From assembly GCA_937136395.1 (NCBI GenBank), contig CAKZOI010000025.1, forward strand, positions 1-39,514: DNA of 39,514 nt, read 5' to 3'. The DNA comes from an uncultured Opitutia bacterium (GTDB taxonomy: Bacteria; Verrucomicrobiota; Verrucomicrobiia; Opitutales; Coraliomargaritaceae). Both the position numbers and the translations under genes were made by a program. The stretch's first letter is position 1, and every line of letters starts with the position of its first letter. The notes below the pieces were generated by a model that was not told where the DNA came from, searched no databases, and saw nothing but the letters and a program-made list of their open reading frames with translations. Positions 34,024 through 39,514 of the stretch are shown here, piece by piece.

Positions 34024-35193
34024 TTAACGGAAAAACTTCTTGGCTTTTTCGACGAAGGATTCGCTCACGGGGTTGGCGGGATCGCCGCAGGCTTCAGCGT
34101 ATTCTTCGAGCTTTATTTTTTGTTCGCCACTGAGCTTGATGGGCACTTCGACTTGGACTCGGATGAGAAGGTCTCCCTTGCCGTTGCCGCGCAAGTAAGG
34201 GATACCTTGGTCGCGTAGGCGGAAAGTAGTGCCAGTCTGTGTGCCAGCAGGAATCTTCAAGGATCCTTTACCAAATAAGGTGGGCACGTTGATCGAGCCG
34301 CCGAGTGCTGCGAGGGTGAACTTGATGGGCACTTCACAGAAGAGATCATTATCATGACGTTCGAAGAGTTCGTGCTCTTTGACGTGGATCATGATATACA
34401 GGTCGCCCGCTTGGCCACCCATTTGACCCGCTTCACCTTTACCGGCAGAGCGTAGCTTTGAGCCAGTAGAGACGCCGGCAGGAATACGCACTTTAACGGT
34501 GCTACTGTCCATGACGCGGCCTTCGCCACGGCAATCGCCACATGGTTTTTCGATGCTTTGACCTGCGCCATGGCAGCTTGGGCAGGCTTGGCGAAAGCTG
34601 ATGAACCCACGATTAGAGGTCACTTGGCCTGCGCCACCACAGGTTGAGCAAGTGACTTTTTTAGAGCCTGGCTCCGCGCCTGAGCCAGTGCACTTCTTAC
34701 ACTCGACTGGACGGCGATAGCGAATTTCTTTCTCGGTGCCTTTGGCAGCCTCTTCGAGGGTAATTTCTAAGTCGTAGCGTAGGTCTGAGCCGTGCGCCGC
34801 ACCGCCTGCTTGGCCGCGTCCGCCACCACCTCCTCCGAAGAATTCTTCGAAGATGCCGCCGCCGCCAACTCCGCCGCCGCCAAAGGCTTCGCGGAAGATG
34901 TCGAAAGGATCGTGGCCGCCCATGCCGCCCATACCGCCGCCGGGGTTGCCCATGCCACCTTGTTTAAAGGCTGCGTGACCATAGCGGTCGTAGGCTGCTC
35001 GCTTGTCAGCGTCTTTAAGGACGTCGTAGGCTTCGGAAATTTCTTTGAACTTGGCTTCAGCAGCGGCATCGCCCGGATTTTTGTCTGGGTGGTATTTGAC
35101 CGCCTGCTTGCGGTAGGCCTTCTTTAAGTCGCTTTCAGATACGTCGCGAGAAACGCCTAGAAGTTCGTAATAATCAGTCGTTGCCATGGTCAT
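34024..35193 (-). CDS. dnaJ: Chaperone protein DnaJ
   Basis: DnaJ is the co-chaperone that delivers substrates to DnaK and stimulates its ATPase. The 389-residue protein has the J domain with HPD (35-37), a Gly-rich linker with GGMGGMGG-like repeats, the zinc domain with four CxxCxGxG motifs ([32 protein letters not shown]) and the C-terminal substrate domain. The ATG at 35193 gives [12 protein letters not shown]; the ATG two codons later (35187) is the more typical start. It follows grpE by 13 bases and is probably co-transcribed. Confidence 0.97.
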   Translation of the reverse strand: MTMATTDYYELLGVSRDVSESDLKKAYRKQAVKYHPDKNPGDAAAEAKFKEISEAYDVLKDADKRAAYDRYGHAAFKQGGMGNPGGGMGGMGGHDPFDIFREAFGGGGVGGGGIFEEFFGGGGGGRGQAGGAAHGSDLRYDLEITLEEAAKGTEKEIRYRRPVECKKCTGSGAEPGSKKVTCSTCGGAGQVTSNRGFISFRQACPSCHGAGQSIEKPCGDCRGEGRVMDSSTVKVRIPAGVSTGSKLRSAGKGEAGQMGGQAGDLYIMIHVKEHELFERHDNDLFCEVPIKFTLAALGGSINVPTLFGKGSLKIPAGTQTGTTFRLRDQGIPYLRGNGKGDLLIRVQVEVPIKLSGEQKIKLEEYAEACGDPANPVSESFVEKAKKFFR

Positions 35194-35206
35194 TTAGATT
35201 TGAAGC

Positions 35207-35836
35207 TTAGTCTTTTTGTGGGCCGCTGGAAACGATCACACTGGCAGCGCGGATAAGGCGCTCGTTGAGGCGGTAACCGGCACGAACTGTTTGAATGACG
35301 TGGTCTTCTTTAACCTCTTCGGATGGCTGATGTGCGATACATTCGTGGTAATTAGGATCAAAGACGTCACCATCGGGAGCAAGTTCTTCGAGCCCTTGCT
35401 CGGTGAGAGACTTCTTTAATTGATCGTCGACCATTTTGAAGCCGAGTGTGACGTCCTTAGCTTCTGGATGATTTTCGGCGGCTTGGAGGCCGAGCTTCAT
35501 GTTGTCGAGCACGGGCAAGAGTGATTCGATGACATCGGCAGCTGCACTGCGAATGATCTCTTGTTTTTCTCGAGCGATACGCTTGCGGAAATTCTCCATA
35601 TCGGCGACGGAACGCAGGAAGCGAGTCTTCATTTCTGCGGCTTCCTGCTGCGCTTTCTCGAGTTCACTCAGCTCTGGCTCAGGGTTGGTCGCTGCTTCTT
35701 CAGCCACATTATTGATAGGCGTGTCTTCCACGGCAGTCTCCGAGGCGCTTGCTTCGACTTCGTCTGTGGTGTCTTGTTTCTTGTCTGTCATGGTTTTGAA
35801 AAATTGTTTGATTCGACCCATATGTATGGAGCTCAT
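35207..35836 (-). CDS. grpE: Nucleotide exchange factor GrpE
   Basis: GrpE releases ADP from DnaK. The 209-residue protein has an acidic N-terminal tail, a long helix ([20 protein letters not shown]), the family motif [32 protein letters not shown], and a C-terminal beta domain ([12 protein letters not shown] ... [21 protein letters not shown]). The ATG at 35836 is preceded by actttaaaa, like other starts in this window; MTDKKQ at 35791 is an alternative. dnaK is not in the window and no CIRCE element is visible upstream. Confidence 0.94.
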   Translation of the reverse strand: MSSIHMGRIKQFFKTMTDKKQDTTDEVEASASETAVEDTPINNVAEEAATNPEPELSELEKAQQEAAEMKTRFLRSVADMENFRKRIAREKQEIIRSAAADVIESLLPVLDNMKLGLQAAENHPEAKDVTLGFKMVDDQLKKSLTEQGLEELAPDGDVFDPNYHECIAHQPSEEVKEDHVIQTVRAGYRLNERLIRAASVIVSSGPQKD

Positions 35837-35927
35837 TTTTAAAGTGAGCGCGGGAGTGTGCGGAAAAAATCCAAGAATTCAAGGGCGCTTTCCACTCTGT
35901 GTCATTCGAGGTGCAATTAACCTAGAC

Positions 35928-35970
35928 ACGGGAGTCAGAATACTGAAGTCAGAAGTCAGTCGTTTATACT
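35928..35970 (+). repeat. Short-repeat cluster upstream of grpE
   Basis: The stretch contains related words: gggagtcagaat, gaagtcagaagtcag and a terminal tcg. It resembles worn heptamer-type repeats and partly matches the reverse complement of the atpD-atpC spacer. It has no coding potential. Confidence 0.45.
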
Positions 35971-35992
35971 GAGGAACTTACAAACACAGAGA

Positions 35993-36013
35993 GCTTCGCC
36001 CAATTGGCGAAGC
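35993..36013. promoter_or_regulatory. Perfect 8-bp inverted repeat in the grpE upstream region
   Basis: GCTTCGCC (35993-36000) and GGCGAAGC (36006-36013) flank CAATT. It lies between the 3' end of the glycosyltransferase gene and grpE. No T tract follows on either strand, so an operator or a small structural RNA element is as likely as a terminator. Confidence 0.4.
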
Positions 36014-36073
36014 GTATAATACTGCAATCGGTTGATTGTGAATCCTGTATTTCGACTTCCTGTCTCTCTTGGG

Positions 36074-36820
36074 TTAATTTGCTTCAGTCGCCGGACGTTT
36101 ATACCAAAAGCCGCAGAGTTTGCGGTAGCGCACGGCGACAGGCATGAGAATCATCAGCGCGACCCAGCCGAGAATTTGCGGTCCTGAATACCACGCTAGC
36201 TTGCGTGCGGAGGTGCGTGCGGGGGCATGGGTGAGTATTTCGAAACTGAGTTGCTGTTTTTTTCCCCATGTTTTGAGTTGGCGCGAAAGGCGCACTTCTT
36301 CGCTTGCGTAGAGCTTTTCATCGAATCCACCAACGGCTAGAAATGCGTCGCGGCGACAGAAGAGGTAACTGCCAGCGGCAGTGCGTGTGAGTTTTGAAAT
36401 TTTTGCCCAGAGCCCGATCCCGAATCGGCCGATGGCGGAGATCTCACCTTCGAATTGAATGAGTGAACCGCCGCCGACGCACTTGCCGGTGCGTAGTTGT
36501 CGGAGGGTTTCGGTGAGTAAGCTGGGTTCGATGCGGGTGTCTGCATCAATGAAGATTAGAAATTTACCATGACTTGCAGCGACCCCTGCGTTTCGGGCGC
36601 GAGCGATTTGGTTCACCGGCTCAAAGACTACGGTGATACCCTCGTAGCCACGGGCGACGGTTGCGGTCTCGTCGGTGGAGTTGTTATCGACGACGATACA
36701 TTCCCCTTGCTGGTCTTGAGCGGCCATGACTTGCTGCACGGTATTTAAGGTCACGGGCAGTTCGGCCGCCTCGTTGTAGGCGGGTATGATGATGGAGTAG
36801 TCGATCGCCGTGTGGTTCAT
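36074..36820 (-). CDS. Family 2 glycosyltransferase
   Basis: The 248-residue GT-A protein has the nucleotide-sugar segment SIIIPAYNEAAELPVTLNTV, DNNSTDETATVA, NQIARARNAGVAASHGKFLI and the metal-binding DxD in IFIDADTRIEP. The C-terminal end carries a hydrophobic membrane segment (GWVALMILMPVAV), so it is membrane associated. Acceptor and product are unknown. The ATG overlaps the stop of the SOUL-family gene by four bases, so the pair is translated together. Confidence 0.93.
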   Translation of the reverse strand: MNHTAIDYSIIIPAYNEAAELPVTLNTVQQVMAAQDQQGECIVVDNNSTDETATVARGYEGITVVFEPVNQIARARNAGVAASHGKFLIFIDADTRIEPSLLTETLRQLRTGKCVGGGSLIQFEGEISAIGRFGIGLWAKISKLTRTAAGSYLFCRRDAFLAVGGFDEKLYASEEVRLSRQLKTWGKKQQLSFEILTHAPARTSARKLAWYSGPQILGWVALMILMPVAVRYRKLCGFWYKRPATEAN

Positions 36821-37359
36821 TTTTCGTTAATCACTACTGGAATGTGGACCTCGAAGCGTTTAAACATTCCAGGCATAAAGGGTCCATTCCAGAAGATACC
36901 GCGGGCATCTCCAGTGATGGCATATCCCTCTTGCTCGGCGAGCCATGCTCGGAGTTTGGTTTCTGCCTCGCGGAAGTTGCGCTCGGCGTAGCCGCCACGC
37001 ACGCCGATACTGGCAACCGTGCGGGCTGGGATTTGGTGAATCGTGACATCATCGGTGCCTTCTTGCGCCTTTTCGATGGCGTCTTCACCAATGTAGAAAT
37101 ACATGACACCGGGCTCAATCTCGGCTTCGACCGGAGTGGTCATGGCAATGTCGCGCGAGCTGATGTAGCGAAAGAGTGGGCGAAAGAGGCCGTTGCCATC
37201 GCTGAAGTAGGGGCGCTCCGATTGGCTCGCAATCAAGTGCGCCGCGGGCAGTGTTTTGATTTCGGTTACGCCGACATCAGTTTTTGGGAAGGCTTGTTCG
37301 GCGGCAGTCATGGCTTGAATGGAGCATGAAAAGATGAGGAGCAGTTGGAACGCTTTCAT
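36817..37359 (-). CDS. Exported SOUL/HBP-family (heme-binding-like) protein
   Basis: The 180-residue protein has a signal peptide (MKAFQLLLIFSCSIQAMTAA) and a SOUL-type domain: EIKTLPAAHLIASQSERPYF, LFRYISSRDIAMTTPVEAEI and a C-terminal FKRFEVHIPVV. The family includes heme-binding proteins, but whether this one binds heme is unproven. The ATG at 37359 follows ctataaaa and gives the signal peptide; the longer frame to 37419 adds a poor leader. It is upstream of, and overlaps by four bases, the glycosyltransferase gene, and is divergent from the DsbD-like gene. Confidence 0.88.
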   Translation of the reverse strand: MKAFQLLLIFSCSIQAMTAAEQAFPKTDVGVTEIKTLPAAHLIASQSERPYFSDGNGLFRPLFRYISSRDIAMTTPVEAEIEPGVMYFYIGEDAIEKAQEGTDDVTIHQIPARTVASIGVRGGYAERNFREAETKLRAWLAEQEGYAITGDARGIFWNGPFMPGMFKRFEVHIPVVINEK

Positions 37360-37472
37360 TTTTATAGATCTCAATTTCGAGTAGAACCTTACAGATTCGT
37401 TTCTTCGCAATTGCCTCAAATGTGTTGCTAGCTTGGAATATTCTGCGTGCTTGTATTATCCATAAAGTATCT
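37360..37472. promoter_or_regulatory. Divergent promoter region between SOUL and DsbD-like genes
   Basis: The 113-base spacer must hold promoters for both divergent genes. A weak match TTGGAA (37433-37438), 15 bases, TATTAT (37454-37459) could serve the plus strand, but the spacing is short. There is no strong palindrome here. Confidence 0.35.
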
Positions 37473-39514
37473 ATGAATTTCTTGTTACGCATTCTCAGCC
37501 TCAGCTTGTTTGGTTTTTCTGCATTGGTTTTACAGGCAGCGCCTGTAAAAGGCGAGCAGGCCAGTGTTGAACTGATCGCCGATGTCGCCCAAATCGTGCC
37601 AGGCGAGTCGTTTCAAGTGGCGGTGCACTTTGAGTTGGAGCCACATTGGCATATATATTGGCAAAACCCAGGGTCGAGTGGTTTACCGTTGGAGCTCACT
37701 TGGGAGCTCCCTGAAGGGCTTGAAGCAGGGGCGATTCAATGGCCAACGCCACAGCGATTTGATTTAGATGGCTTTATTACTTATGGCTACGAAGACTCGG
37801 TGACTTTTATGGTGCCCGTTACGGTCGCGGAAGGCTTTCGAGGTGATATCGCGACTCTGAAAGCAGATGCGTTCTGGTTGATTTGCAAGGAGCTGTGCTT
37901 GCCTGGTGACGCCAAATTGAGTCTATCGCTGCCTATTGGAGATGCCTATCTAGAAGGTGCGAATGTGGCACTTTTTCAGCAAGCAGTCGAGAGCTTGCCT
38001 GCGGGCGATGTGCCTTGGGAGTTGTCGGCTAGCTTCAACTTGGACTCAAAGGAGGCGATGCTTCGCCTCACAGCAGATCAAGGCGGTTTTCTGCCGACGG
38101 AATTGTATTTTTACGCAGACCAAGAAGGCATCGTAGACCCGAATGCGGCTCAAGTCATGAGTTCACCCAGCGCTCAAGTTGCTGAGCTCCGTTTAAGTTT
38201 AGATATGCTATTTCTAGATACGCCGGCGGATCGTTTAAATGGTGTCTTGCAGAGTGAAAACGGGAGTTGGGCGATCCAGGTCGATTTTACGGATCACGTG
38301 ACCTCGCTGTCCCGCATTCAAGAGCTGGAGTCGGGAGGCTTTGAGCAAAGCCTTCTGGATCTCGGATTACCAGGATTTTTGGCATTGGCATTCCTTGGTG
38401 GGTTGATTCTGAATGTTATGCCCTGTGTTTTACCAGTGCTTTCATTGAAAGTATTTTCGCTTCTGAAGCATTCTGGGCAATCGAAGCAACAAGCCTTGGC
38501 GCATGGCTTCGCCTACACGGCAGGTGTGGTGTTGAGCTTTATCGCGCTCGCGGCTGCTTTATTTGCACTACGGGCGGTCGGCGAGCGGATCGGTTGGGGG
38601 TTTCAGCTGCAGAATCCGAATTTCGTGGTGTTACTCGTCGTGGTGTTCTTTTTGTTTGGGCTCAACTTAATGGGTGTATTTGAAATTGGCACCAGTTTGA
38701 TTGGGGCGGATAGCAAAGTGTCGCAGCGGAATGATGTGCTGGGTTCATTCGGGATGGGCATCCTCGCTGCAGTGGTTGGTGCGCCATGTATGGGCCCGCT
38801 GGTGGCATCGGTCAGCGGCATTGCGGTGCAGGCGAATCAAGCGACAGGTTTATTGATTTTTGGCACGATGGGGCTGGGGCTGGCGTCGCCGTTTTTGTTG
38901 CTGTCTGTGTTTCCCAAACTGGTCGCGTATTTGCCCAAACCCGGTGTCTGGATGGAGTCCTTTAAGCAATTCATGGGCTTTTTGTTGATGGCGGCAGTGG
39001 TTTTTCTGGCGTTGGTGGTTGGCCGTCAAGGCGGGGTGGATGCCGTTTTTGCGATACTAGTGGTGTTGCTGATCACTGGAATGTCCGCTTGGATCTACGG
39101 TCGCTGGGCCGCGCCGGCGAAATCAAAGCGCTCGAAATTCATCGCAACGACCCTCAGTGCGGCACTCACCATAGGCGTCAGTGTGTATGCGATTCAGTCG
39201 ACTAAAGCGGCTTATGAGAGCTTTCAAGGAGGTTCGACTACCGAAGACGGACAATGGCAGGCATGGTCGAGTGAGCGTGTTGAGGCAGAGTTAGCCGCAG
39301 GTAATCCTGTGTTTATCGATTTCACTGCCACCTGGTGTCTGATATGTCAGGTGAACAAAAAAGTGGCGCTTCGCACAACTGAGACGCAGACGCTTTTTGA
39401 AGAATATGGGATCGTTGCCCTTGAGGCCGACTGGACGCGTTATGATGCGGCAATCACCGATGAGCTCGAACGTTTTGGCCGCTCAGGCGTGCCGCTCTAC
39501 GTGCTGTATACTCC
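37473..39514 (+). CDS. DsbD/ScsB-like protein-disulfide reductase (3' end outside window)
   Basis: The open frame runs from the ATG at 37473 off the window edge, giving 680 residues. It has a signal peptide (MNFLLRILSLSLFGF), an N-terminal immunoglobulin-like domain (HWHIYWQNPGSSGLPLEL, CKELCLPGDAKL), about eight membrane segments with the two conserved Cys sites NVMPCVLP and GAPCMGP, and a C-terminal thioredoxin domain with ATWCLICQVNK (CxxC). This is the DsbD/ScsB electron-carrier layout that passes reducing power from the cytoplasm to the periplasm. The partner substrate is unknown. Confidence 0.92.
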   Translation, partial: MNFLLRILSLSLFGFSALVLQAAPVKGEQASVELIADVAQIVPGESFQVAVHFELEPHWHIYWQNPGSSGLPLELTWELPEGLEAGAIQWPTPQRFDLDGFITYGYEDSVTFMVPVTVAEGFRGDIATLKADAFWLICKELCLPGDAKLSLSLPIGDAYLEGANVALFQQAVESLPAGDVPWELSASFNLDSKEAMLRLTADQGGFLPTELYFYADQEGIVDPNAAQVMSSPSAQVAELRLSLDMLFLDTPADRLNGVLQSENGSWAIQVDFTDHVTSLSRIQELESGGFEQSLLDLGLPGFLALAFLGGLILNVMPCVLPVLSLKVFSLLKHSGQSKQQALAHGFAYTAGVVLSFIALAAALFALRAVGERIGWGFQLQNPNFVVLLVVVFFLFGLNLMGVFEIGTSLIGADSKVSQRNDVLGSFGMGILAAVVGAPCMGPLVASVSGIAVQANQATGLLIFGTMGLGLASPFLLLSVFPKLVAYLPKPGVWMESFKQFMGFLLMAAVVFLALVVGRQGGVDAVFAILVVLLITGMSAWIYGRWAAPAKSKRSKFIATTLSAALTIGVSVYAIQSTKAAYESFQGGSTTEDGQWQAWSSERVEAELAAGNPVFIDFTATWCLICQVNKKVALRTTETQTLFEEYGIVALEADWTRYDAAITDELERFGRSGVPLYVLYT

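Overview
The window looks like chromosomal DNA of a free-living Gram-negative bacterium, most likely a Verrucomicrobiota member of the class Opitutae (a Coraliomargarita/Puniceicoccus-like lineage). This is an inference from protein flavour, outer-membrane and lipoprotein genes, start codons without Shine-Dalgarno motifs, and abundant REP-type palindromes; no rRNA or other marker settles it. I found no tRNA, rRNA, CRISPR array, prophage or intact transposon.

Layout. (1) 1-5521: the distal part of an F-type ATP synthase operon, atpF(partial)-atpH-atpA-atpG-atpD-atpC, closed by a strong terminator. (2) 5522-6777: a gene graveyard with REP palindromes, a frameshifted VapB/AbrB-type antitoxin, the stump of a PIN-domain toxin and fragments of an exported protein. 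(3) 6778-9581, minus: nadC-birA-coaX (NAD, biotin and CoA metabolism), with REP pairs inserted in its spacers. (4) 9686-11446: a lipoprotein/acetyltransferase pair and a divergent membrane-anchored protein. (5) 11671-14880: a DUF4139 protein, a decayed 3' end of urea carboxylase, and an exported dienelactone-hydrolase-like enzyme. (6) 14923-18625: gmk with a membrane protein, a HAD hydrolase, a secreted C39-like protein and an outer-membrane barrel. (7) 18691-25712, minus: trkA-trkH (K+ uptake), then metH and a tiny acetyltransferase, with a 30-bp palindromic operator candidate directly before metH. (8) 25866-26532: a RAYT (REP-associated transposase) killed by one amber codon and flanked by two REPINs. 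(9) 26559-31276: an aldose-1-epimerase-like gene, the nfeD-nfeD-floA membrane-microdomain operon and a coiled-coil protein. (10) 31388-35836, minus: a RodZ-like protein and grpE-dnaJ-purN-prmA. (11) 36074-39514: a glycosyltransferase/SOUL pair and a divergent, partial DsbD/ScsB-like gene.

Most genes are core metabolism. The most unusual signal is the set of REP-like palindromes in spacers. Several variants keep the same small loop (CTCYGT) and overall plan while the stem sequence changes on both arms together, and the copies nearest the dead RAYT form their own variant. Other points of interest are the tandem ATATC/GATAT operator before metH, a roughly 50-residue insertion in MetH, a short ATP synthase delta subunit, and three separate decayed loci.
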